Notes: generated from the letters alone by a model not told the origin. A stretch of 64,000 nucleotides of DNA from Bacillota bacterium (GCA_023400235.1 JAEXFI010000024.1:1-64000); one strand, 5' to 3'. Counted from the stretch's first letter, positions 9,101 to 17,140 are shown. Translations and numbers: made by a program.

Positions 9101-11099
9101 TAAAATCATACCTGCTCATGTAGCTGTCATATGCGGCTTTTGTAAGTGAACCAAAACCGTAGTAGTCTCCAAAATCGTCACCGTAATTTGGAAGGTCACT
9201 TTCCCCGGTCAGATATATGATATATTTCCGGCTGCCCGCCCTCAGTCCCAGAGAATCTATTTTGCTGAAATCCACCGCCTTGACCTCACTGGTATGTTCC
9301 TTGTCATAGCAGCTTTTAAGTCCCCAACTGGTATCAATGGAATTGATTTTTATGTTTGTTATATAGCTCTGGAAGCCGTCCCGTCCGCCGTCAATAAGAT
9401 CTATATAGGTCAGCTCACTGTCTAGCCTGTACGCAACAAGGGTGGCCGCCTTATTATTTGGATCAAATATCTCCAGGTCATAGTATCTTTCCACCTTGTT
9501 TGCAACCGTACCCCAGTTGGAGGTGTTCATGTAAGATACATCCACCTTTTGCTCAGATATGGTGTATGCATAATTGGCAGACTTGCTAAAGGCGGGCAAA
9601 GCCTCACCCGGACTGATATCACAGGTTTCATAAGGAATTTTCAAGGTGACTGCCTTATCAGGCCAGTAATATACCGGAGAGCCGGATGAACTCCTTTCAT
9701 AGGTAATCTGCTGGTTGAAGGTTACATTGATGTTTCTTGTATAAGTCTCCCTGGGAGCGTAAACCTTTGTTGTCCCCACCTTGATTTCATTGTTTAAAAC
9801 ATAGGTCTGAAGGTCAACCCCTTTTTCAAGGGCATTAACCTTCATGGTATTGATCTGGTTATTCAGCTCAGTTAATTTTTCTTTTCGGTAATCAGTGGCT
9901 ACTACCACATCAACCCTTTTACCCTTGGGAAGTGCATTGGCCAGCAAATTATCCATGGCAGCATCCAGCTCCGAAGGCAAATATGCCTTATTATCAGAGC
10001 TTAATGCAAGCACGTCTGCAAGGCTCATATCCTGCTTATCTGCCGGGCTTATGTATTCAGGATAATTTACTGGCATTTTTGTATTAATGACTTCTACGGG
10101 AGCTGCAATATATGCTGTGGCCTCCTTGCAGAACTCCCCCACATTGTCCTGGCGCATGCTGCCGAAGGGATAATACTGCCCAAAGGGGTACTGAAAAGAA
10201 ATGTCCCGTTTTGAGTCGGTGAGCAGCATTATATATTTTTTACTGTCCTCCCTGGCGGCATTATCCAGCTTTGAAAAGTCCAGGGCCTCCACCTTTTCAA
10301 CATAGGTGCTGTCGCCGGTAGATTTGACCGACCACTGGGCCGGGCAGGTAACGTCCATTGAATAGAAACTAAGAGGCTCAAAGTTGTCTGGATAATTGTA
10401 GTGATACTCGCTTGAATAAGATTGGGTGTATGTATGGGCGTTTTGCGTGATAAATTCGTAGTTTAAAACGGTACCGCTCATGTTATTTGGATTATACATC
10501 TGTATGGGTATGTAGCCCTGGAACCAGTTTTCATACACGCTGCCATTATACCTTCGCCAGCATATATCCCTGTAAAGCCCGCTCCCTGACCCATAGCTGC
10601 CATAGCCTCTTGACCACGAAAAAGCTTCCCCCTTGGGGAATTCAGGAGTATTGTATATGTCCTGCTCAAATTTCACAGAGCTGTCATATTCAATGGGGAT
10701 TCTGTTTTTAAGTACCGTACTGCCATACTGGTAGTCATAAGTATTTACATAGGCATATCTTACAAGGTTCTGCTTTTTGCGGGTTACAGTCTGGCTTGCA
10801 AGCTCCTTTTTGCCGGTTAAGAATGTAGTGCTCAGGTCAATTCCTTTCTCAGAGGCCCTCTGTTCAAGCTGTTTAGCCTTCGCCTTGACCTTGTCAAGCT
10901 TTGCCCCCTGATAATCGGTGGCTATAACCAAATCCACCAGATTGTTTTCCACCTCTGCAGACACCTCCGGGATGTCAGGGGCAACATTTGTATCATTGTC
11001 TTTAGTGTAAGCAAAGGCCGTTGTCTGAACCAGCAGCATAAAGCTGATCAAAATGCTGAAGAATACAATGTATCTTTTTCTACTTGTTATTTTTATCAT
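6192..11099 (-). CDS. Giant secreted surface protein, 1635 aa, three ATDY repeats and a propeller-like middle
   Basis: The start is the ATG at 11099 (GGGAGT 7 nt before, 5 bp after the upstream stop). A signal peptide/TM lies at about 5-30. The N-terminal half holds three related units opening with VDLVIATDY, VDVVVATDY and VDIIAATDY (about residues 55, 395 and 740), each followed by a charged helix and a long beta region with a 'KYIMLLTDS/KYIIYLTGE' motif. The middle (about 790-1050) has repeated 'LLKDGTV' and 'ILCLTEEGSVYAW' signatures of an RCC1-like beta-propeller. The end has Ig/PKD-type domains (VTISKSLNYVYEGDAIDI..., SDPDNDEL). It is co-transcribed with the 789-aa protein and the SLH protein and lies downstream of the Tad pilus genes. 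Function unknown; adhesion or pilus-tip role is inferred. Confidence 0.75.
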   Translation of the reverse strand: MIKITSRKRYIVFFSILISFMLLVQTTAFAYTKDNDTNVAPDIPEVSAEVENNLVDLVIATDYQGAKLDKVKAKAKQLEQRASEKGIDLSTTFLTGKKELASQTVTRKKQNLVRYAYVNTYDYQYGSTVLKNRIPIEYDSSVKFEQDIYNTPEFPKGEAFSWSRGYGSYGSGSGLYRDICWRRYNGSVYENWFQGYIPIQMYNPNNMSGTVLNYEFITQNAHTYTQSYSSEYHYNYPDNFEPLSFYSMDVTCPAQWSVKSTGDSTYVEKVEALDFSKLDNAAREDSKKYIMLLTDSKRDISFQYPFGQYYPFGSMRQDNVGEFCKEATAYIAAPVEVINTKMPVNYPEYISPADKQDMSLADVLALSSDNKAYLPSELDAAMDNLLANALPKGKRVDVVVATDYRKEKLTELNNQINTMKVNALEKGVDLQTYVLNNEIKVGTTKVYAPRETYTRNINVTFNQQITYERSSSGSPVYYWPDKAVTLKIPYETCDISPGEALPAFSKSANYAYTISEQKVDVSYMNTSNWGTVANKVERYYDLEIFDPNNKAATLVAYRLDSELTYIDLIDGGRDGFQSYITNIKINSIDTSWGLKSCYDKEHTSEVKAVDFSKIDSLGLRAGSRKYIIYLTGESDLPNYGDDFGDYYGFGSLTKAAYDSYMSRYDFTSYVAAPEAALNLLLSDSSYKVAYTASKQDYTLQEVLDRQPSSGMYYAASGLKTALEDIVFTNGKHTQNKVDIIAATDYTGQELTSLTNSLKELKDTLTGKGYDVATGVIDGSSSMEIGTGNVPETSVKLLKDGTVTSSGEAIEFQAATLADRWFSGDEAYGQRLYLDSSGYFWITGRCAYLLADYASYGLPWATDATPVKFSTLSNIKDFIYDNGFVFLKKNGNICDLKGNILRNTGTVTRIARNSTDNLNYAVDNGRVYFSPSTSVWTQVQGIENVTDIKAMGRTILCLTEEGSVYAWSASASSNIPVKISMPVKAKEIAILPGGKLLALGTDFNLYQGASAAAASLIKCNTFPVFQLVGSDSGNAATYVLGADTYLYSYSNGTFTKTEKTSSRTGAFYGVNTGKVREAANLAGRSGADKIFIAAMRGEGNTISTPYGTYYGFGNLSGSFINELVRNRTTTYTLTSKANLDYKLTGAGISLPLQNATLRDITKNSVDGGGQNADSLKQLQNLIIKRYKPFKTGTGQTVYMVLGESFLATSILATDYESDPLYAEEWKLVSHNPNVFENNQGMNAAVGKYVDSVDSALDKVGKYEIAGRVQDNPKAARNLYEQFVTERKWSGDSLPVTVYVHRRPVARFTVSSRYNEATRLCTLGVRSTSYDMDHQSQTDKGITQSQFEYKLSTEDAWQPGIPSAPVPVGLTYNIRLKVKDYEGAWSNYYQQDITTLAASTNEPPAVTISKSLNYVYEGDAIDIIMKPSDPDNDELVLILEEKKDAGGWKTVYTRTACASGSTQKYSISSIPAGDYQYRATVTDPDGETASATLTFTANELTIKGKVDHTDIWKSNWVKYNRHLTDKGRAAYGSNTFFTGEKYMLSAATTSISPDSEVTALGVTVKITERTYTPVNLIKINPYNFSGEMWYEDMKGTRWRGKTATFLFSVTYSNGTVKTDSVVTDIVDDDYWRIKMAF

Positions 11100-11104
11100 A
11101 AATA

Positions 11105-13474
11105 TTACTCCCACGCTCTGCAATAAGCCGTTTTATAGTCACCTGGCTTAATCAGCTCCATAATGGACTCTTCCGGTCCGATGTACTCCGTCACCTCAAG
11201 TCCTGCAGCATAGTTGCCCACCTCAAAGCTGTACCGCTGTGCGGTCATGTCATTTTCACCGTCCACAACCATAGCCATCCAGGTAAGATCCTCCCTGGGG
11301 TTAAAGTTCATAGCCCAGGCTGCAGCATCAAACAGGCTGCTTTGTATTGCGCTTCTCAGCCTTTCCTCCGGAACGGCAATTACCGAACCTTTTGCGCCGT
11401 ATATACCTTCCCTGTCGGTAAATTTGCCGTCAAAATCCCCATCATTATCCGCATCATATTTAAAAGACCAGATACGCTTTTGTATCTGGTCTCCATCAGT
11501 GGAACTGCTTATGCAATAATATTTTTTAATAATATAGTTCTGGCCTTTGCCCGGGCTGACCTCCGAGCGTATACCATTTAGCTCTACAGTGAAATCTGCA
11601 ATAGGCGGCAAATCCTTTGCAACGGTAATGAGCTGCTCCGCAGTACTGTTATATTTAGTTCCTGCAGTATTTTCAACATACAGTGTAGCCTTGTATACCC
11701 CGGCTTTCCTGGTCTGAAAATCAAATTGCCTTTGTCCTTTTAACAGCGTGGCCTGATTGGTTATTGCCCCAATGGTTGCCACAGTGCCGTCCGTCAATCT
11801 GACTCCCACATCATCACTTGCCAGGTCGCTCCACGTCATGGCCGCCCCCGTCAGGGTCTTAACCGGCTCAATTTTCCAGGCTGCTTTACTCCAATCTATT
11901 GGATAATGCCTTGGTGAAAAGCTCTGGGAACCATCCAGGGTTATCCGCCGGTTCTCCTTTATTTTTCCGGTAGCCAAAACCTTTGCCTGTGGGTATGGTT
12001 CTATAATCTCAACCGGCCTGGTGTTATATCCTGAGTTGTTATCATTATCAATAACAGTAAGGCTTACGTTGTAGCTGCCAGGTGCTGCATACCAGGTTGA
12101 TCCATGATCCGAGTTGTCTGTGTATTGCTCGGCTGCTCCCGGAAGCCCCCACTTATATTCTGTAATATATCCGTCCGGGTCATGGCTGAGATATCCGTCA
12201 AAATTCACATCATTACCGGCATACTCCTGCACCGGCAGATTTATGACAGCCACAGGCGGCTGAGATGTTTGCACCGGCCTTGCCTTGTACCAGAAATATA
12301 CGTATGCTTTTTGATTGGCTGTGGTAAGAGTTACTGTCTGTGATGTATCAGCAGTCTTTTTTGATAGGTCAGGAAATACAGCTGAAAACGTCTGATAAGA
12401 GCCTTGTCCGGTATAGCCTGACAAGACAGGCATTTCTATAGTTTTTGCAGTGCCGAAAGCCACACCCGGTATTGTCTGATCCGTATCCGGAATCTCTGTG
12501 TTTGTGTCAATGTCAAGGGATCTGATATAAACATTACCTGAATTTGGTGGAGGTGCAATAACAGTTACGGTATTAATGGCCGACACAGCCAAAAGCGTTC
12601 CGTTCTCGCTGTCTGAGGCCGTATTCCTGCCCTTTATCTGAAAGGTATAATCGCCAATAGTATCAAGCTTTACAGTTGTTTCGTATTTCATTTGAACGGT
12701 TATATCACTGTTGGGATTATTTTGTACTCCTATATAATTTCCGTTTACATACCCTGCAATATGATGAGTTCCAGTTCCAAAGCCTTTGAAGGTTACTTCT
12801 GTACCTTGAATTACAGTGGAGTCATTTTTAGGCAGAGTTAAATTAACTACAGGTGTTGGCAGGACAGGTTCAGGGTCTAAGGGTATCGGATCCGGGTAAT
12901 AATCACTTTGCGTATTTGTAATAAATGTAGAGCTAAATTCTGAAAATTTTGTAGCAACTTCATTTTTATGATTAGAAAAAACACCTAACTCAGTATATTT
13001 ACCAGTTGAGCTAGAATAACTATGTTTTTCAATTCTTGCTTCTGCCGTAACAGTACACCCATTTTTGATTATTAGATCAAATTTTGATTTGTCAGAAACT
13101 AAATCACGTATACTTGTTCTATCACCGGCAATACCGGTAAAATCTAAAGTCCAACCTTTAGTCAATGGAAATGTATATCTTCTATAACCACCCTTATAAT
13201 TAACTTCTGCCAAAGGAACATATACATATATGGACTTACTTTTATCAAGACTTACAAAAGCAAAATTCCATCCCATACAAAAAGCTTGCAAAGGCGATTC
13301 AGATGCAACGGAATCTACAGTCATAGTTAATGCTTGATGTTTAGGAGAAGCAGTGTCATAAGTAACATCTAAAACTCCTGTAGGGTCACCGGCAGCGTTA
13401 ACTGGAATAGAGAAAATTAATATGACAGAAACAATACATATTATATATGAAATTTTTTTGAATATCAGTTTCAC
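11105..13474 (-). CDS. Large secreted protein with PKD and MucBP-like domains (789 aa)
   Basis: It starts at GTG 13474 with AAGGGGG 7 nt upstream. A signal peptide (about 1-27, IPVNAAG) leads. Residues about 30-200 are unassigned. The region around 310-400 resembles a MucBP-like repeat (VYIRSLDIDTNTEIPDTDQT, SGYTGQGSY, VYFWYKA). A PKD domain lies at about 405-490 (PPVAVINLPVQEYAGNDVNF, SHDPDGYITEYKWG). Two further Ig-like or PKD-like modules follow (GSQSFSPRHYPIDWS; SSTDGDQIQKRIWSFKYDADNDGDFDG). It ends 5 bp before the giant protein and starts 12 bp after the frameshifted SLH gene's true stop: one operon. A cell-surface adhesive or structural role is inferred. Confidence 0.8.
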   Translation of the reverse strand: MKLIFKKISYIICIVSVILIFSIPVNAAGDPTGVLDVTYDTASPKHQALTMTVDSVASESPLQAFCMGWNFAFVSLDKSKSIYVYVPLAEVNYKGGYRRYTFPLTKGWTLDFTGIAGDRTSIRDLVSDKSKFDLIIKNGCTVTAEARIEKHSYSSSTGKYTELGVFSNHKNEVATKFSEFSSTFITNTQSDYYPDPIPLDPEPVLPTPVVNLTLPKNDSTVIQGTEVTFKGFGTGTHHIAGYVNGNYIGVQNNPNSDITVQMKYETTVKLDTIGDYTFQIKGRNTASDSENGTLLAVSAINTVTVIAPPPNSGNVYIRSLDIDTNTEIPDTDQTIPGVAFGTAKTIEMPVLSGYTGQGSYQTFSAVFPDLSKKTADTSQTVTLTTANQKAYVYFWYKARPVQTSQPPVAVINLPVQEYAGNDVNFDGYLSHDPDGYITEYKWGLPGAAEQYTDNSDHGSTWYAAPGSYNVSLTVIDNDNNSGYNTRPVEIIEPYPQAKVLATGKIKENRRITLDGSQSFSPRHYPIDWSKAAWKIEPVKTLTGAAMTWSDLASDDVGVRLTDGTVATIGAITNQATLLKGQRQFDFQTRKAGVYKATLYVENTAGTKYNSTAEQLITVAKDLPPIADFTVELNGIRSEVSPGKGQNYIIKKYYCISSSTDGDQIQKRIWSFKYDADNDGDFDGKFTDREGIYGAKGSVIAVPEERLRSAIQSSLFDAAAWAMNFNPREDLTWMAMVVDGENDMTAQRYSFEVGNYAAGLEVTEYIGPEESIMELIKPGDYKTAYCRAWE

Positions 13475-13589
13475 AATGATCCCCCTTACTTTGACACCCT
13501 TATATTAGATATTGGTTGCAATCTTGTGCACTTTAACCCATTTTTTTCAGGAGCAAAACTTATTTCAAAATCTTGCTCATACCAAACTC

Positions 13590-14771
13590 CTATTTGTGAT
13601 GCCTTATTTGTTGAACCAACGATTTCAGAATTAAGAACTTTACACTTGTTGGGCTTGAGTATTTATATTTTATAGTACCTCTTAATACTGGATTTCCCCA
13701 ATCAGTAAACACAAGCAATCCCTTACTCGTAATAAATATTCCCTCTGAAACAATTGTGTTGTCTTTTACATATGAAAGTTTTCTTTGTAGATAATTATTT
13801 AACTGATTGCTCTCTAAAAGAGACTTTAATGTTGCCTCATAGGTATCCATCTTTTTGTAATTTGCATTTGCTATTAAGTTTGCATACTTGCTACCAACCC
13901 GAACCATTTCACTTTCAAATTCTTCGGGCGTCATTCCATAGTCAGAACCCCAATTTTTCAAATAATCAAACTGTTCATTTCTCAGGTACTTATAGCTTTC
14001 ATACACCGAAGGCTTAACCAGCCCTTGTGTATTGGCCAGTAACTCTGGAGCAATTCCCTTAACACTTTCCTTCCATGCTGCCAGACGTGCTGCTTCCTCC
14101 TGAGCTGCTTTTTCTTTTTCAGCTTCAGCCTTCTTACCGTCCTTGAATTTGCCCGGATCAGTCTTATAATCATAAACATTTACTATGACTGTTGCGGTTT
14201 CTGCTCTTGTGATGCTGCTGGCTGGCTTGAAGTACCTCTTGTCATTTGACAGCGTACCCAGCATTAAATATTCCTTGTAGGCTTTGTTTGAATATCCTGG
14301 ATTGGTGGTTATATCAGCATATGGTGTCTGCATGTCAGTGTCGGCCTGAAGGCTTAAAGCTCGGCAGAGCATTTCCACAGACTCCTGTCTTGTAATGGCC
14401 TTGTTTGGCTCAAAGCTCGTCCCTTTGTCAATTATATTTTCTGTTACTGCTGCAGTGATCCATTCCCTGGCCCAGTGTTTTTCAGTATCGTTAAAATCAT
14501 AGCCGATTTTCTGTGTCAGACCGGTTGCCTTGCACAAGAAGGTGACAAACTCGGCTCTGGTTACGTTATTATTGGAGCCGAATTTGTTGTCGCCTATTCC
14601 GGAAGTAATCTTAAGATCAATCAGTTTATTAACATATGTATAGTACCAGGATGTGCTTTTTACATCGGTAAATTTTATAGTGCTTGCGGCACAGATTCCT
14701 GTTATATTTGCAATTAAAAGCATTAAAACAATCAGAATTGTAATTAATGACGTTCTGCATACTTTTTTCAT
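13590..14771 (-). CDS. S-layer-homology (SLH) surface protein, frameshifted near its C-terminus
   Basis: A signal peptide (about 1-29) is followed by three SLH modules (about 32-85, 90-150, 155-210) with ITSGIGDNKFGSNNNVTRAE, FEPNKAITRQE and FKPASSITRAE motifs; SLH modules bind pyruvylated secondary wall polymer. An Ala/Glu/Lys linker and an unassigned C-terminal domain follow. The ORF stops at 13590, but the other frame continues as convincing coding sequence (NSEIVGSTNKASQIGVWYEQ) to a TAA at 13486, directly before the next gene's ribosome site. One missing A near 13650 would explain this. The full gene is therefore 13486-14771, first in an operon with the two large surface proteins. Confidence 0.85.
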   Translation of the reverse strand: MKKVCRTSLITILIVLMLLIANITGICAASTIKFTDVKSTSWYYTYVNKLIDLKITSGIGDNKFGSNNNVTRAEFVTFLCKATGLTQKIGYDFNDTEKHWAREWITAAVTENIIDKGTSFEPNKAITRQESVEMLCRALSLQADTDMQTPYADITTNPGYSNKAYKEYLMLGTLSNDKRYFKPASSITRAETATVIVNVYDYKTDPGKFKDGKKAEAEKEKAAQEEAARLAAWKESVKGIAPELLANTQGLVKPSVYESYKYLRNEQFDYLKNWGSDYGMTPEEFESEMVRVGSKYANLIANANYKKMDTYEATLKSLLESNQLNNYLQRKLSYVKDNTIVSEGIFITSKGLLVFTDWGNPVLRGTIKYKYSSPTSVKFLILKSLVQQIRHHK

Positions 14772-14803
14772 ATAAATTCTCCATTTCTATGTTGAATTGA
14801 ATG

Positions 14804-14831
14804 TTTACTTTTGAACACAATTTGGTATAAT
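14804..14831 (+). promoter_or_regulatory. Promoter of the antisense (antitoxin) RNA
   Basis: TTTACT (14804-14809), 16-bp spacer and a consensus TATAAT (14826-14831) on the plus strand. It points toward a short region ending in a strong plus-strand terminator with no ORF, so the product is a small RNA. Confidence 0.6.
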
Positions 14832-14837
14832 ATTATT

Positions 14838-14938
14838 AAGGGGATTGAATGACCACAAAGTGGCAGTCACTCTACATTTTGTTAAAGATTAAACTTTAAT
14901 CACTCTGTAGTGCGAATACAGGGTGATTATTTTTTTCG
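14838..14938 (+). ncRNA. Candidate antisense antitoxin RNA (about 100 nt)
   Basis: Between the TATAAT box at 14826 and the terminator ending at 14938 lies a roughly 100-nt transcript unit with no reading frame. Its 3' end is complementary to the 3' end of the 35-residue toxin mRNA, the arrangement known for txpA/RatA-type type I systems. The start point is inferred from the -10 box. Confidence 0.5.
14898..14938 (+). terminator. Shared terminator hairpin of toxin and antisense RNA
   Basis: AATCAC-CTGTA ... TACAG-GTGATT forms a stem of about 11 bp with one mismatch, followed by ATTATTTTTTT on the plus strand. On the minus strand the same hairpin directly follows the toxin stop codon. Confidence 0.75.
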
Positions 14939-15034
14939 CTCATTTAGCTTGATTATTGAGATAATCAAGGAGAGCAAAGATATGAGAAACACTGAGAACC
15001 CTATCATTAATGATATAGCTTCAAAAGTATTCAT
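14927..15034 (-). CDS. Holin-like type I toxin peptide (35 aa)
   Basis: Starting at ATG 15034 with a near-perfect AAAGGAGG site, the frame encodes MNTFEAISLMIGFSVFLISL, a further hydrophobic stretch and a basic end (KLNERKK). One transmembrane helix with an N-terminal 'TFEAISLMI' and a Lys/Arg-rich tail is the hallmark of the Firmicute putative holin-like toxins (TxpA/BsrG-like type I toxins). The peptide would insert into the membrane when not silenced. A convergent antisense RNA overlaps its 3' end. It lies between the SLH operon and the coiled-coil gene on the same strand as both. Confidence 0.8.
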   Translation of the reverse strand: MNTFEAISLMIGFSVFLISLLSLIISIIKLNERKK

Positions 15035-15228
15035 ACCTGCCACCTCCTTTCTCTTTTGTATAAGAGATGCAGAGATGACTTACCACCCTATAACATTCAA
15101 TCCCCTTAAAATTGGCATTGAATTGGCATTGTTCTATTACCTATATTTTACCATAAATAACCTCTGAAATCAAGCATTTTCAGGCATTACAGGGATTTTT
15201 TGTATTTATTTTCAGTATCCCGCGAAAA

Positions 15229-15260
15229 CAAAAAACACCTTACTTTTTTAAAGTAAAGTG
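15229..15260 (-). terminator. Intrinsic terminator after the coiled-coil gene
   Basis: On the minus strand CACTTTACTTT ... AAAGTAAGGTG forms an 11-bp stem (one G-U) followed by TTTTTTGTTTT, 17 bp beyond the stop at 15277. It ends the Tad transcript before the toxin locus. Confidence 0.85.
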
Positions 15261-15276
15261 CCCCGAAAATTTGCTT

Positions 15277-15819
15277 TTATCTTTCCAATTCATCGCCGAT
15301 TTCGTTTTCATTTAGCTTGTCATATAAAAGTTGTATTCGAGCTTCAAGTTGTTCGTTCTCATTTCTTAAAATTGTCACCTCATTTGATAGACGCTTATTT
15401 TGAGAAATAACACGTTCAAATTCAGAGGCAAACCCTTCAAGATTTTTTATGCTGTCACTTATGGTCCTTTGATGGTCGTTCAGGTTATTGTATATGAATT
15501 CGTGTTTTGTCCTTTCCTCTATCAAAATATTATTTGTAGATGTAGTCTTTTCCAATATGTAATTTTTAAGCTCTGACAGGATACTTCCGTGCTCCTTTGA
15601 TAAATCGCCATGTTCATGTGATAAACGGTTGTGTTCTTTTGATAAGCTACTGTGTTCCTTAGATAATTCATTGTGTTTCCCAACACTGCTTGAATCATGA
15701 CTTTTTATGATATCATATATTCTTTTTCCAAGAAACAGCTCACTCAGCAACACTGCTATGATACAAACGGCAGCACCAATTACTGCTCCTATTATGCTTT
15801 GCATTATGTCATACTCCAT
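15277..15819 (-). CDS. Membrane-anchored coiled-coil protein with LSKEHxx heptads (180 aa)
   Basis: An N-terminal transmembrane helix (about 8-30, SIIGAVIGAAVCIIAVLL) is followed by a long coiled coil. The first part carries four to five perfect 7-residue units (LSKEHSS, LSKEHNR, LSHEHGD, LSKEHGS); the rest is ordinary heptad coil (ISQNKRLSNEVTILRNENEQL). Ribosome site GGAGG lies 5 nt before the ATG. It is last in the minus-strand Tad cluster, 49 bp after the TadF-like gene, and ends in a terminator. Function unknown; a scaffold or length-measuring role for the pilus machine is possible. Confidence 0.75.
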   Translation of the reverse strand: MEYDIMQSIIGAVIGAAVCIIAVLLSELFLGKRIYDIIKSHDSSSVGKHNELSKEHSSLSKEHNRLSHEHGDLSKEHGSILSELKNYILEKTTSTNNILIEERTKHEFIYNNLNDHQRTISDSIKNLEGFASEFERVISQNKRLSNEVTILRNENEQLEARIQLLYDKLNENEIGDELER

Positions 15820-15868
15820 TTATACCTCCATTCTTCCGAAATTATTAATCCCGCTCAAATTCAATACT

Positions 15869-16363
15869 TCACCTGCCTTCTATCTCATGTGCGGCACTTC
15901 TGATATTGGGCAGGTTCTCATCAACTATACCTTTCATTGAATACCTGGCTTTGCCTGCGTTTATGGTTACTATAACCGAAGGTCTGTAAATTATGGTTGT
16001 GTAGCCGGTCTGCGGATCAGCAAAGGTGTAAGGATATGTTGTATTTGAATCATCATAAAAATATGCGCTGTAGATTATTTGCTGCTGCCAGTAGCTACCT
16101 TCAGAAGGATTAAGGCTTTCATCCGTTTTAAGCATTGACTTCAAAACTGCTCTTATGGCTTTATGGCCTTCTGCCTGGTTGAATACTATCCTGCCCTCAC
16201 TTTCCTCCTGGGGACTTATAAACATTGTGGCAGCTACCGAAGCTTCTTCCGCTGTATTTCTGAGCTGCACGTAATACAGATGATTAAGGTTGTAATCGTG
16301 GCAAAAAAGCCATATAAACAGTGAAAAGAAAAAGGCTGCAATTCCGAATAATGCTGCTTTCAT
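15869..16363 (-). CDS. TadE/F-like minor pilin or pseudopilin (164 aa)
   Basis: The ATG (16363) overlaps the upstream TGA (ATGA), showing coupling. A single N-terminal hydrophobic helix (about 4-25, AALFGIAAFFFSLFIWLF) leads into a soluble beta-rich domain, the layout of TadE/TadF-type minor pilins. 'RNTAEEASVAATMF' right after the helix is typical of these proteins. It should be assembled in the membrane by the Tad platform and may nucleate the Flp-like pilus. Family assignment rests on layout and neighbours. Confidence 0.7.
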   Translation of the reverse strand: MKAALFGIAAFFFSLFIWLFCHDYNLNHLYYVQLRNTAEEASVAATMFISPQEESEGRIVFNQAEGHKAIRAVLKSMLKTDESLNPSEGSYWQQQIIYSAYFYDDSNTTYPYTFADPQTGYTTIIYRPSVIVTINAGKARYSMKGIVDENLPNIRSAAHEIEGR

Positions 16364-16776
16364 GGCACCCACACCTCACTTAACACAAAGCTTTTTCTTT
16401 GGACTACCGCCCGGTTGTCACTTTCTGTTATCCCCCAGAAGGCCGGTGCTACTACTATCTTTTTTATGGGAACCCGGATATCGTAATTTATGGTTTCCCT
16501 TTCATCAAACACATAGGTTCTGTACTTCCTTGTTGTTGTAACATCAATATATATGTCCGAATCTGATAAATCAGGATATGCCTTTTTCAAGTCGCTTTTA
16601 AGCTTATCTATTGTCTCCTGCCGGAAGTAGCCGTCAAGCCTGGCGGTTTTTACTGCCTGGTTCACTGCATCTGTGAGAGCCTGCGAACGGTAGTTATTTA
16701 TAAGATCAAGGAGGCCCTGCAGGGGAAATATAATTATTAACATTACTATTGCAATTCCGGCTAAAAAGTTTTTCAT
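16360..16776 (-). CDS. TadE-like pilus assembly protein (138 aa)
   Basis: The start is ATG 16776, with GGAG 10 nt upstream. One N-terminal helix (about 5-25, LAGIAIVMLIIIFPLQGLLD) is followed by 'NNYRSQALTDAVNQAVKTARLDGYF', the amphipathic continuation seen in clostridial TadE-like proteins, then a small mixed domain. The gene overlaps the next one by 4 bp. Together they are the minor pilins of the Tad cluster. Confidence 0.7.
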   Translation of the reverse strand: MKNFLAGIAIVMLIIIFPLQGLLDLINNYRSQALTDAVNQAVKTARLDGYFRQETIDKLKSDLKKAYPDLSDSDIYIDVTTTRKYRTYVFDERETINYDIRVPIKKIVVAPAFWGITESDNRAVVQRKSFVLSEVWVP

Positions 16777-16799
16777 ACAAATCACACTCCAGATGTTCT

Positions 16800-16825
16800 A
16801 CGGGGTATGGTGTGGCCATACCCCG
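16800..16825 (-). promoter_or_regulatory. Strong hairpin between Flp-like and TadE-like genes
   Basis: CGGGGTATGG and CCATACCCCG form a perfect 10-bp stem with a 6-nt loop. No T-run follows on the minus strand, so it is more likely an RNA-stabilising or processing hairpin that keeps pilin mRNA levels above those of downstream genes than a full terminator. Confidence 0.5.
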
Positions 16826-16868
16826 CTAAACTGTTCTTGCTTCATTTCATTCAAGTCATTCAAGTAAT

Positions 16869-17024
16869 TCAAGGGGAAATCTTGTGCATCTGTGTTACAA
16901 CGTCCTTCATTACATTGCCCGTCTCAGATTTAAGCGACACTGTTTGAGTAGGGCCACCCAATATAAGCACAAATAAAAATGCTCCCAGCATTGCCCCGGC
17001 TATTGTTGCAAAGAATTCTTTCAT
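16869..17024 (-). CDS. Flp-like pilin peptide 2 (51 aa)
   Basis: The true start is ATG 17024 (AGGAGATAAG just before it). MKEFFATIAGAMLGAFLFVL begins a very short inner-membrane peptide: one hydrophobic helix with a Phe-Phe-Ala-Thr N-terminus and a 25-residue polar tail. It is a clear paralogue of the next upstream peptide (MKDFFATIAGVMVGVLFFVL). Size, repetition and position between TadC- and TadE-like genes fit a major Flp-type pilin, though the usual Gly/Glu prepilin cleavage motif is not obvious. Its leader is the structured element at 17040-17132. Confidence 0.75.
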   Translation of the reverse strand: MKEFFATIAGAMLGAFLFVLILGGPTQTVSLKSETGNVMKDVVTQMHKISP

Positions 17025-17039
17025 CTTATCTCCTATCCA

Positions 17040-17132
17040 CGCACATAGTGCGTACAAAAATAGTAATGAAAGACACGTAGTGGCTTTCGCTGCGTGAAAT
17101 CCACCTTGACTTACCACATGTATTTTTCACGC
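17040..17132 (-). repeat. Structured leader element, copy A
   Basis: About 95 nt upstream of the Flp-like peptide 2 start, closely similar to two tandem copies at 49314-49516. On the minus strand it contains a long-range stem GCGTGAAA/TTTCACGC (17125-17132 with 17092-17099), a GAAA-tetraloop hairpin just after it, the conserved TTTCATTACTATTT, and a small hairpin (17040-17052) directly before the ribosome site. It could be a cis-acting RNA regulator or a short mobile repeat. Confidence 0.7.
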
Positions 17133-17140
17133 TGTCCCCC

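Larger units (their letters stand above)
14836..15109. repeat. 16-bp perfect inverted repeat flanking the toxin locus
   Basis: TTAAGGGGATTGAATG at 14836-14851 recurs inverted at 15094-15109, bracketing the toxin and the antisense RNA. Placed just after the putative -10 boxes, it would give both transcripts the same first bases. It could alternatively be the termini of a small mobile unit. Confidence 0.75.

Noticed and set aside
17040..17132. Cyclic-di-GMP riboswitch
   Set aside because: The conserved bases of GEMM-I and GEMM-II are absent, although the pilin context made it attractive.
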